NCBI GenBank assembly: GCA_022376515.1
Contig: WTXI01000192.1
Location: 1-64,000 of the forward strand
Length of the DNA stretch: 64,000 nucleotides
Source of the DNA: Lactifluus volemus
Taxonomy: Eukaryota; Basidiomycota; Agaricomycetes; Russulales; Russulaceae
Direction: 5' to 3'
The translations under genes and the position numbers were made by a program. Positions 30,830 to 40,373 of the stretch are shown piece after piece; the first letter of the stretch is position 1, and each line of letters begins with the position of its first letter. The notes under the pieces were generated by a model that had not been told where the DNA came from, searched no databases, and saw nothing but the letters and a program-made list of their open reading frames with translations.

Positions 30830-31426
30830 TCGCTGTGCCTCTGCCCGCTACCCCAACCTCGACCACGATGGCAGCGTCGTCATCATTATTGCCGTTGGAC
30901 CTCCGAGCCCACCACTTGGTGATGTAATACATATTTGTTGATAGGTTGTTAATTGTTGTGGTGCAATGGCATGTAGAATTGAGTGATCGTCGTAAGCCTG
31001 AGAGTTCGAATCCTGCGATAGCCAACTTCTGTGCTTGTAAGAGCTGATTATGTGAGTGAATGTGAGAAATTCTTACTTGAGCAAGATTAGAATAAGACCA
31101 TGTATTTCCCTTATCATTTCATGGATTTAGGATATAGCTCGCAAATTAAGCGTAAATCCGAATTTTTAATATTTAATAATTTATAAAAAGGTATTACAAG
31201 GCATTGTAATAACTTGTTATTCATACAATACCTAGATAGTCTTAACAATCCCAAGATGATCTTAAAAATCCCTAGATAACCTCAAAAATCCCTAGATGGT
31301 GCAAAATGGCCGAAATAGAGGTGGGAGGTATTGTTCAAACAATTTTATTAACCGGATTATAAATGTGGACAAGGGATTGCAATCCCTAGTAATCCCTAGC
31401 AATCCCTAATTTGAGAAGTTTTCGCG
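30830..31426. other. Non-coding stretch with tRNA-like and AT-rich repeats
   Basis: It contains the tRNA-like sequence at 30,952-31,024, a diverged copy of the AT-rich repeat (about 31,150-31,230), and short direct repeats of AATCCCTAG(A/T) around 31,240-31,410. Confidence 0.5.
30952..31024 (+). ncRNA. Degenerate tRNA-like sequence or SINE head
   Basis: A perfect Pol III A-box-like TGGTGCAATGG (30,959-30,969) and a B-box-like AGTTCGAATCC (31,003-31,013) are 44 nt apart, exactly the tRNA spacing from position 8 to 52. The D stem pairs partly. The acceptor and T stems do not pair, so it is not a working tRNA gene. A decayed tRNA-derived SINE or tRNA relic is the best reading. Confidence 0.35.
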
Positions 31427-32305
31427 ATGTACGAGCGGCAGCGCGAGTCGGCTCGTCATTGTCAAGATCCTCGTCTCGTCTTCTTCCTCTTCGTCATCGT
31501 CGTCGTCCCCACCTGCTTCGCTGCCGCCCACAGTGCGGATGTTCGTGCATACTTTCGTCGCATGCAACATGCCCAAGTACCCACAATTCATACAAATGGC
31601 GCCGAGCGTCCTGTATCATCCTTGTCGGCTCACGACGGACGTGGACCGGAGCACGCACGAAGACCGTCAGCTTGCGGCCGAGTACCTTCTCTCTACTTAC
31701 ACCCCTCACGACAGCGAGCAACTGTTGCGGCTCTTCGAGGACGCGGGTTTTTATCATATCCTGCGGACTAGGCATCGCCAGGAGGGGCGATGGTCACCTT
31801 TACTCCTCGCGTACCTACACGATCCTGATGTACAGCCACAAGAACTTTTCACCAACATCGACAAGATCTTTACTACCACCATCACCGCCCCTACTACAGC
31901 CCGAACACGTTCCTGCGACAGCTCCGTGCCGGCAGACGATTTGCGCGCGACCGTAGCCATGGCGTTACCAGACCTTTTGGGCGCTAGCATTATCGCCACG
32001 CGCCGCAATTGCACGAACACGCGATAGATCCGATGGGATCCGATGCGGATCACAGACGCTTCGCTTACCTGCATTGTCTGCTGGGACCGCCATCCGCCAC
32101 TACGATCAGGACCGTCGGCGGCGGTGCTACCGCAGCTTCGCAACGCTTACGTTGCGTTGCTGTGCGAAGTCGACCCGGCGAGCGCCATACCGTCCTTGCG
32201 ATATCTCTCTCCGCCTGAGTATTTGGAGTGGGACGAGGCACTTCGGATCTGTGAAGAACACGAGGTGTTCGATGCGGTGGTGTGGGCGCTTGATTGGCAC
32301 ACTGT
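31427..32305 (+). pseudogene. Vps8-like (CORVET subunit) C-terminal piece, frame-broken
   Basis: Readable blocks move through the frames: EDRQLAAEYLLSTYTPHD and LLRLFEDAGFYHILR (about 31,660-31,770), then APQLHEHAIDPMGSDADHR and FAYLHCLLGPPS (about 32,000-32,095), then LRNAYVALLCEVDPASAIP and EALRICEEHEVFDAVVWALD (about 32,130-32,300). The helical-repeat style and the words EEHxVxDAVVWALD resemble the C-terminal half of Vps8, a tether subunit for endosomal fusion. The family call is from memory and only moderate. Two or more frame changes break it. The match ends abruptly where the secreted-gene repeat sequence begins. Confidence 0.45.
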
Positions 32306-32984
32306 TGACGTGCAGACATTCTAGATGCACAGGTAGCGCTATAGGATGTGGCTACGTGTGTTGTGTGTCGAGGGCGTATTCGGCATGTTCGAGTTGGACG
32401 TGGAAGAGGTGCACGGATTTCCAAAGCAGATAAACCCCAAGTATCGAGGTTCATTTAAAACGGCGCGCCTCCGGGCTCACCACACAAAGCCAACAATTTC
32501 CTGAAATTTTTTTTCCTGTTGCTTGACTCGAAGGCACACGGTCACCTTCACAAGTGCGGAAATTTTTTGTCTCTCGTTAGCTCAGGTTTCCGGAAACTGT
32601 GACCATCGACTTGAAAGGTGGCACTTAGCTAGATTAAAAGGAGATAAAGGATACACGAGGGGAAATACTAGCTGGGCTACTGGGATGGCTGGCGAGACGC
32701 GCAAAGTTAGCCGAAACGAGGCGAGACTGAGTCACGTGTGCGAAACGAGGGCATAGGCGGAAGGACGCAGCTTAATTGCAGACTCGCAATGAAGAGTCAC
32801 GTTGAAGGATAAGCTGTTTTATTACTGTCTCTGAGCATAAAAGGCCATAAAATACATAATGTTTTGAACGTATCTAGTACCAGCACAGGTACTCAAACTA
32901 AATTAGATAAAGCGGTGTGGACTATTCTAGATCAAAATTCTGAGCCCCTACATGGTGTTGGGGGACCAAGGGAGATCGTCAGCA
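32306..32984. repeat. Left flank of the secreted-protein array
   Basis: Non-coding. It matches parts of 1-960 at its left. At its right it matches the 3' flanks of the other family copies (words ACTATTCTAGATCAAAATTC and GAGCATA, also near 37,500, 45,730 and 47,770). Confidence 0.6.
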
Positions 32985-33227
32985 TTACACGCTGGCGGGG
33001 AAGGCTGTACTGAGGTCTGGTAGGGTTGTCGGCGGCAATTCTGGTAGTACGCCGCAATGTGGGCCTCCCGAGTTGCACGGGAGAAGGTTCGGGTTGTTTA
33101 CCAACGAGAAGCCGTCAGAGATTACGCCCGTGTCCTGGCGCCTGTAGTGGGATGCGGGAGACGGGACCGGCACAGCCAACGCCACAAGGGGAGCGAGAAG
33201 AGCAATCGATAACTTGAAGAACATCAT
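32985..33227 (-). CDS. Small secreted protein, family copy C (80 aa)
   Basis: ATG at 33,227. The signal peptide is MMFFKLSIALLAPLVALA, followed by VPVPSPASHYRRQD. The mature part has LLPCNSGGPHCGVLPELPP and ends PDLSTAFPASV. It keeps both Cys and the CG(I/V)LPELPP word shared with copies A and D, so it looks like the reference form of the family. Upstream on the minus strand are a likely TATA region (CATAAAAACTCGAG) and a 5' UTR intron. Probably a secreted peptide; function unknown. Confidence 0.75.
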   Translation of the reverse strand: MMFFKLSIALLAPLVALAVPVPSPASHYRRQDTGVISDGFSLVNNPNLLPCNSGGPHCGVLPELPPTTLPDLSTAFPASV

Positions 33228-33347
33228 TTTCGTTAAGAGGGTGATATGGTGGTTGTTTTATGGAATCAGGGAGGGCCGGCCTCAGGCTGTTAGGTGTGCT
33301 TTGAAGGAGAGTTGACGAGGGTTGCGACCTGGCCACCCAAACAAATA

Positions 33348-33410
33348 CTGGCGGAATATCAAAACAGTTAGAAGGACGGTAGTGACAATGACAGAAAGTA
33401 TTATGCACAC
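33348..33410 (-). other. Predicted 5' UTR intron of copy C
   Basis: On the minus strand GTGTGC opens and CCGCCAG closes a 63 nt segment with CTAAC 25 nt before the end. The same layout recurs before copies H (48,647-48,706) and J (51,006-51,065), each 60 nt with GTATGC and CCAG. Conservation across copies supports a real leader intron. Confidence 0.55.
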
Positions 33411-35539
33411 CTATGAAAGAGGAGGAAGTGAATCAAGAAGAGGATAAGGAAGGTCATTGGAACCAACTCGAGTTTTTATGTGTGTGGAGTATACTAGCTC
33501 GGTCTTGCCCGCGTGGGATGACACATATCCCCAGTCCCGCCACAGAGCAACCCGCTTCAGCACGAACCCAACGCGAGGGATTTACGTTAACAAGAACTGC
33601 CAGTGTGACAAGGTGTCTCTAGTCAAAGCAAATCAAATGGGACCTAAATCTCCCCGATCAATCAGCAATTAGAGGGCCAGGGGCAGTCTTATTAGAAGTC
33701 GAGACAAGAGACTGACGCGCACGCGCACGCGAGACCAAAGAAGGAATAATTCGAGGGCAGCCCTTCCTTAACGATATCTCCGGTTCTCTAGTCGTGCAAC
33801 AGTGGCTGTCACAGCATTGAACATCGCGAGAGTGAATGGGACTAAGGAGTGCATCACTGCTGCCTGAGGACGGATACGGTTGAGCGTCGCCACCGTTGAT
33901 CTGGTGGCAAGAAATGAAGTGGTGGCGGCACCGAGGCACTGATTGATAGCCGACAAAATGATATGCACGCAGAAAAAATGATGTGGCAGAGAAGAATGGT
34001 GAGTGGGCTTGTAACAATTCGTGAGCAGGAATAAGAGGGCGTTCTGGAAGCTGCTAAATTTCTCTACAGATAGATCCGTGGAATAGATTGCAGTTAGAAA
34101 CAGCAATTCCCTATATCGTTTCGGGCGTCAGTGTACGTGTGAGTGTCTCGGAAATCCTCGGCCCGGGAGTAACTCCTCGCCACTGCCACCACTCCTTCCC
34201 ACATCTGGACGTCACGCCGGTGCTATTGGATATTCGAGGACATTGGCATGACAAAAGCCCCGAAGTTTGAGGTCAGTACCGCACAACAAGGCAGGGCCAC
34301 AGCCACTTCAAATGAGCGACACTAAGAGAACCTAGGGGACGGTGGGCGGACGGACTCGGACGTGATCATCGCCCCGGAACGTCTGAGCAAGCAGGCATAG
34401 GGACTAGAGGCACACACTGGCAGTCTGGCACACCACCCACAGATGGTGTTCCGGACAATCCTGTCAATATAACGTGTATTGGGTGTCCTTGGGTAAGGGA
34501 GCCTGACTGCCTGAGGGTGTAGTCACACTGATATTCCAGGAGATAACAATAAGTATCGAGGTTCACGCTGCATTTTTTCCATCTGTCTGCTTTGTCGGCG
34601 AAAGCACACACTTGTAGTACGGCAAGCCCATCTGCAGTGAGAAATTAGCAAGGAAATTAGGCATATCCATGGTGTGTCCATGCTGGGATCATTTGGATGT
34701 GCACACTTCCGGCGTGGCATGATTTAGACCCCAGCCTAGTAACTTTGACCTTTTCCGTTCGAGAATTTCAGTCATAGCTTGGCTTTTTTGAAGGAAGCTG
34801 TAAACTTTGAAAAACATCAAGATGAACTGGCGGGCCCCGGCCAGCAAGTATACATCGGCCCGGGGCACTGGCATTTAATATTTGCACGACACAAATTTGG
34901 AACTGAACGCGAACGGTGGTGTACTCGCTCACTTGCTGGCACGCCGCACGGAAATAAGGATGTCTTGTTGTCCCATACTAGTACTACTTTACAAAACCAA
35001 CAATTCCTGGAATTTTTGCCAGTTTCTTAACTCGAAGCCTGAAGGCACTGTAACCCCACGGCCCCCGGGACTACACCTTCACGAACGCGGAAAATTTTCT
35101 CTCCCGTTAGTTGCGGGAAGCTGTGATCATCAACTTGAAAAGTGGCACGTAGCTAGATTGAAAGGATATCAAGGGTCCAGGTGTGACACGAAGCCGGAAA
35201 TACTGGTAGCTGGGCTATGACCGAGGTGCAAAAGCGTCGTGGCCGATAAAGTGCAACCACAGCCGTTACACCCACCAATGTGGGTCACAGTATTTTTGTG
35301 ACGTATGATGTCTCGGTAGCTTGACTTGGATGAGAGTGGTGTCGAAGGATCAGCAGTTCTACTAGTATTCCTGTCTCTGAGCATACATGAAACACACTAT
35401 TTTATGAACGTATCGAGTTTCATATCAGGTACTCAAACGAGAATAGATAAAAAGGTGGCAGTGTGGTCTATTCTAGTTTGAAATTCCGAAACCTTGGTGT
35501 GTGGTGTGGGGGCCCAATTTGAAAGACAGCTTATCAACA
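33411..35539. repeat. Array unit spacer 1
   Basis: Non-coding. It has the promoter region of copy C, then sequence repeated at 37,980-38,780 and 39,719-40,370. It contains GCAAGTATACATCGGCCCGG near 34,843, the uninterrupted paralogue of the LINE insertion site. A run of ACGCGCACGCGCACGC at about 33,716 is low complexity. Confidence 0.6.
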
Positions 35540-35710
35540 TTACGAGCTGCTAGTGGATGGGAAAACTGAATTGAGGTCCGGGACGGATGTCGGCGGCAAT
35601 TCTGGTAGTATGCCGCAAAACCCCTGGCTGCACGGACCATTGACGAGGAGCGGCGAGGCCATCACAGCGAGGGGAGCGAGAAGAGCAATCCCGAATTTGA
35701 AGAACAGCAT
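35540..35710 (-). CDS. Small secreted protein, family copy D (56 aa)
   Basis: A short open copy. It starts MLFFKFGIALLAPLAVMA (ATG at 35,710) and lacks the SHYRRQ stretch. It passes quickly into NGPCSQGFCGILPELPPTS and PDLNSVFPS, then a stop. Both Cys and the GILPELPP word of copy C are kept, so it is a compact version of the mature peptide fused almost directly to the signal peptide. The MLFFKF start is that of copies H and J. It is shorter than the others and may be an internal deletion, but the frame is intact. Confidence 0.6.
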   Translation of the reverse strand: MLFFKFGIALLAPLAVMASPLLVNGPCSQGFCGILPELPPTSVPDLNSVFPSTSSS

Positions 35711-37553
35711 TTTCGTCAAGGGGGTGATATGATAGTCGTTTTCAGGGAATCAGGGAGGACCGGCCTCAGGCTGTTTGTTGGGTGTGCTTGAAGGAAAGTG
35801 ATTTGAGGGTTGCGACCTGGCCACCCAAACAAATACCTGGCGGAATAATAAAACGGTTAGAGGGATGAAGGTGACAACGACAGAAAGTACAACGCACGCC
35901 TATGGAAGAGGAGGAAGTGAACGAAGAAGAGGGTAAGGAAGGTCATTGGAACCAACTCGAGTTTTTATGTGTGTAGTAGTATACAGGCTCGGTCTTGCCG
36001 GCGTATCCCCAGTGACGCCACAGAGCAACCCGAACCCAACGCGAGAAATTTAAACGAGAGTTATGACAAGGGTGTCTTTAGTTGTCAAGCAAAATAAATG
36101 GGACATAAGTCTCCCCGATCAATTAGAGGGTCAGGGGGCAGTTTTATTAGAAGTCGAGACGACAGAGACGGACGCGCACGCGAGACCCGAAGAAGAGAGA
36201 ATTCGAGGGCAGTGCTTCCTCAATGACATCTCTAGTTCTCTAGTTGTGCAACACTGTCTGTCACAGTGTTTAACGTCGTGAGAGTGAATGGGGTTAAAAA
36301 ACTGGAGTGAGAGAGTAGGAAAAAAATAAACATATATTTCAGATATATAGCCAGCCCTATGGAGGCAGAAATACCGGATATATCTGATTCAAGCTCACTG
36401 GCCATGCGTGAGTCTGGAAATACAAGGCACAGGGAGAGGGTGAAAATCAGGGGAGTGCAAATGATGGATATGGTCAAGCGTCGCCAGACTCGCCACCATT
36501 GGCAAAAAATGAAGTGGTGGCGGCACCATGACGCCCTCGAGGCACCATTTGATAGCCGACAAGATGATATCCACGCAGAAACAAGAAACTTGATGGCTGT
36601 TTGATAAAGAATGGTGGGTAGCGTGAGCAGGGATACAAGGGCGTTTTAGAAGCTGCAAAATTGCTCTACAGATAGATCCGTGGAACAGATTGCAGCTAGA
36701 AATAGCAATTCCCTATAGCTGTAACTGCCTCCACCCCTTCCCACATCTGGAGGTGTTATTGTATATTCGAGGACACTCGCATGGCAACTGCAACGGCACC
36801 GAAATTTTGAGGTCGGCACCGCACAACGAAGGTGACCTGGCGGGCCCACTGGCGGTGGCCGAACGAAGAGCTATAGACATGGGGGATCTGAAATCTCCAC
36901 AATACGAATTTGGAACTGAACGCGAACCGTGGTGTGCTCGCTCACTAGCTGACATGCTGCACGGAAATGTGTTGTCCATACTACTTTACAAAGCCAACAA
37001 ATTCCTGGACTTTTTGCCGGTTCCTTGATTCGAAGGCACCCCACGGGACAACACCTTCACCAAATGCCGAAATTTTTGTCTTCCGTTGATTGCCGGAAAT
37101 TGTGATCAACAACGTGAAACGTGGCACGTAGCTGGATTAAAAGACACAGGTGTGGAATGAGGCCGGAAATACTAGGAGCTGCTATGGCCAAGTGCAAGAG
37201 TGTCGTGGCCGGCGAGGTGACCAGTGCGTCGAGAAGGGCAACCGCCGGAGCCGAAATGAGGAGTGGGTCACGTGTACGAAACGAACTAATTGAAGTTAGT
37301 ACGCGGGGACATTGTTGACTGTATAAATTAATAGCCTTGAAGCTTGAAGCTTGAAGACTCGCAATGAAGAGAGTCATGTTGAAGTGTTATTCCTCTCTCT
37401 GAGCATACAAAGCCGTAATACACACTAATTCGTGAACGTATCATAAAGCGAGTTACAGGACAAGTAGTCAAATTACAATAGATAAAAGGGCCATGGACTA
37501 TTCCAGATCAAAATTCTGAGGCCTCGATATGGTGTGGGGGCCTAAAGGAAGCA
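35711..37553. repeat. Array unit spacer 2
   Basis: Non-coding and parallel to spacer 1: promoter of copy D, then words shared with 33,650-33,850 and 34,900-35,200. An internal unique piece near 36,280-36,480 holds open frames with no recognisable domain. Confidence 0.55.
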
Positions 37554-37790
37554 TCACTTGGGAGGGAAAGCTGCACCGAGGTCCGGTGTGGATATCGGCG
37601 GTGCTACTGTTACCGTGAGTACTACGTGAGGGATTGATCCCTGGTCAACGGTCGGGAACGGGTTGGGAACCAACGAGATTCCCTCAGCGATCACGTCCTG
37701 GCGCCTGTAATGGGATGCGGGAGACGGGACAGGCACAGCCAACGCAGCGAGGGGTGCAAGAAGAGCAATCGATAACTTGAAGAACATCAT
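37554..37790 (-). CDS. Small secreted protein, family copy E (78 aa)
   Basis: ATG at 37,790. The signal peptide is MMFFKLSIALLAPLAALA, then VPVPSPASHYRRQD. The mature part is EGISLVPNPFPTVDQG, a Val/Thr-rich stretch, and the family ending TPDLGAAFPPK. Cys residues are absent. The LVPNP word links it to SVPNP in copies H and J. Copy F is its closest relative. Function unknown. Confidence 0.7.
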   Translation of the reverse strand: MMFFKLSIALLAPLAALAVPVPSPASHYRRQDVIAEGISLVPNPFPTVDQGSIPHVVLTVTVAPPISTPDLGAAFPPK

Positions 37791-38788
37791 TTTCGTCAAG
37801 GGGGTGATATGGTAGTTGTTTTATGGAATCAGGGAGGGCCGGCCTCAGGCTATTAGGTGCTTTGAAGGAAAGTTGACGAGGGTTGCGACCTGGCTACCCA
37901 AAAAAAACCTGGCGGAATGTCAAAATAGTTAGAAGGATGATGGTGACAATGACAGAAAGTACTATGCACACCTACTAGTATGAAAGAGGACGTGAACGAA
38001 GAAAAGGATAAGGAAGGTCATTTCCAACTCGAGTTTTTATGTGTGTGGAGTATACTAGCTCGGTCTTGCCGGTGTGGGATGACACATAGGCCCAGTGCCG
38101 CCACACAGCAACCCGCTGCAACACGAATCCAGCGCGAGAGATTTACGTTAACAAGAGCTGTGACAAGGTAGTCTCTAGTCAAGCAAATCAAATGGGACCT
38201 AAGTCTCCCCGATCAATCAGCAATTAAAAGGGCCAGGGGCAGTCTTATTAGAAGTCGAGACAAGAGACTGACGCGCACGCGAGACCAGAGAAGAGATAAT
38301 TCGAGGGCAGCCCTTCCTTAACGACATCTCCGGTTCTCTAGTCGTGCAACAGTGGCTGTCACAGCATTGAACATCGCGAGAGTGAATGGGACTAAGGAGT
38401 GCATCACTGCTGCCTGAGGACGGATACGGTTTAGCGTCGCTACCGTTGATCTGGTGGCAAGAAATGAAGTGGTGGCGGGACCATGACGCCTTCGAGGCAC
38501 TGATTGATAGCCGACAAAATGATATGCACGCAGAAAAAACGTTGTGGCAGAGAAGAATGGTGAGTGGACTTGTAACAATTCGTGAGCAGGAACAAGAGGG
38601 CGTTCTGGAAGCTGCTAAATTTCTACAGATAGACCCGTGGAATAGATTGCAGTTAGAAACAGCAATTCCCTATATCGTTTCGGGCGTCAGTGTATGATTC
38701 GGAAATCCTCGGCCCGGGAATAACTCCTCGCCACCGCCACCACTCCTTCCCACATCTGGAGCATCACGCCGGTGCTATTGGACATTGG
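37791..38788. repeat. Array unit spacer 3 (left part)
   Basis: Promoter side of copy E, then about 90% identical to spacer 1 up to the insertion of the solo LTR. No gene seen. Confidence 0.6.
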
Positions 38789-39718
38789 TGTAAGGTGGAC
38801 CTTACCGGCACCCCTCGAATTCGGCTGCTTTCACATTCAAACTCATCCTCGCGCCTGCCCTAAACATCGACCCAATTTGGACATCTCAATTCCATCAACG
38901 CGCCGCCGTGCCTCTCCACAAAATCAACATCACCGCGATCACCAACTCCGACACGTCCTCAGCTGAAGACACCAGTCGGACAGCCTTTCAAGGTGTATGG
39001 ACTTGTACATATTGAGTATCTCCTGCCGTTGGGACCTTCACATCAGTCTCTGGCAGTGCTTACTTTTAGTTTACTTGGATCTTTTAGCCTCCTTTTCAGA
39101 CATTTTCTATTATACCTGTGCTACGAAACACTGCCTATCAGCATGCTATCACTCTCTCACTGCCCCTTACCCCCTTTTTATGGACCATTGAGTGATGTCG
39201 CACACAAGGGCAAGCCATTTGGAGCGTTGCTGGTGCAGCGCCTCCTCGGTGGAACCCTTACATCCCCCTTTCCTTTTGACTATCTTTTATTTCACACTAC
39301 TTTAGGATGTCCTAGGGGGCAGTGTTGTCTAGCACTGTCTTCAAAAGACTTTCCCCTTTTCGTTGAGTTACTTACAGAAAATCATATATAAAGGCCTTGC
39401 CCATTGGCCTAGAAGGGCATCCAATATACTACTTTCCTTCAGGATCACCTCGTTTCGCACTCGCAAGAAGATATATTGCTCTCATCGTCTCGTCTCGTCT
39501 CGTATCGCTTTCGTTTGCTCTTATAAACATCTATCTCGTCACTCGTTATAGCCCTGGCTACTAGCACACGTTCGATTACCTTGCGCGTTCGACCCTCGTT
39601 CGCTTCTGATCCGAAAACATGCTGCAAGCGTCTTTATCATTCCCGCGCACGTTCCCCCAAGTCTTTGTCGACTCCCCCTTGCTTTCATCGGACTCGCCCG
39701 TACTTGCCAGAGTATGTT
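38789..39718 (+). repeat. Probable solo LTR (about 930 bp)
   Basis: This segment is absent from the parallel spacer at 34,220-34,250. It opens TGTAAGGTGGACC and is flanked by CATTGG on both sides (38,783-38,788 and 39,719-39,724). A strong TATATAAAGG lies near 39,386, followed by CT-rich sequence, as in an LTR promoter. The exact 3' end is ambiguous (GTATGTT or GTATGTTCA), and no full element of this family is in the window. Confidence 0.45.
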
Positions 39719-40373
39719 CATTGGCATGGCAAAAGCCCCGAAGTTTGAGGTCAGTACCGCACAACGAGGCACTGGCAGGGCCACAGCCACTTCAAATGAG
39801 CGACACTAAGAGAACCTAAGGGACGGTGGGCGGACGGACTCGGACGTGATCATCGCCGCAGAACGTCTGAGCAAGCAGGCATAGGGACTAGAGACACACA
39901 CTGGCAGTCTGGCACACCACCCACAGATGGTGTTCCGGACAATCCTGTCAATAACACGTGTATTGTGTGTCCTTGGGTAAGGGAGACTGACTGCCTGAGG
40001 GCGTAGTCACACTGATATTCCAGGAGATAACAATAAGTATCGAGGTTCACGCTGCATTTTGCCATCGGTCTGATCTGTCGGCGAAAGCACACTTGTAGTA
40101 CGGCAAGCCCATCTGCAGTGAGAAATTAGCAAGGAAATTAGGATAATGGCATATCCATGCTGCGTCCATGCTGGGATCATTTGGATGTGCACGCTTCCGG
40201 CGTGGCATGATTTGTACCCCAGCCTAGTAACTTTGACCATTTCCATTCGAGAATTTCAGTCATAGCTTGGCTTTTTTGAAGGAAGCTGTAAACTTTGAAA
40301 AACATCAAGATGAACTGGCGGGCCCCGGCCCACTGGCAGTGGCTGAACGAGAAGAGCAAGTATTCATCGGCCC
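39719..40373. repeat. Array unit spacer 3 (right part) up to the LINE
   Basis: Non-coding and nearly identical to 34,240-34,860. It ends with GTATTCATCGGCCC (40,360-40,373), the left target-site copy of the LINE. Confidence 0.65.

Noticed and set aside
30952..31024. Functional tRNA gene
   Set aside because: Acceptor and T stems do not pair, so only a tRNA-like relic is supported.
38993..39391. 132-codon plus-strand ORF inside the 930 bp insertion
   Set aside because: No recognisable domain. The segment behaves as an inserted LTR-like repeat with a TATA box, so the open frame is probably chance.
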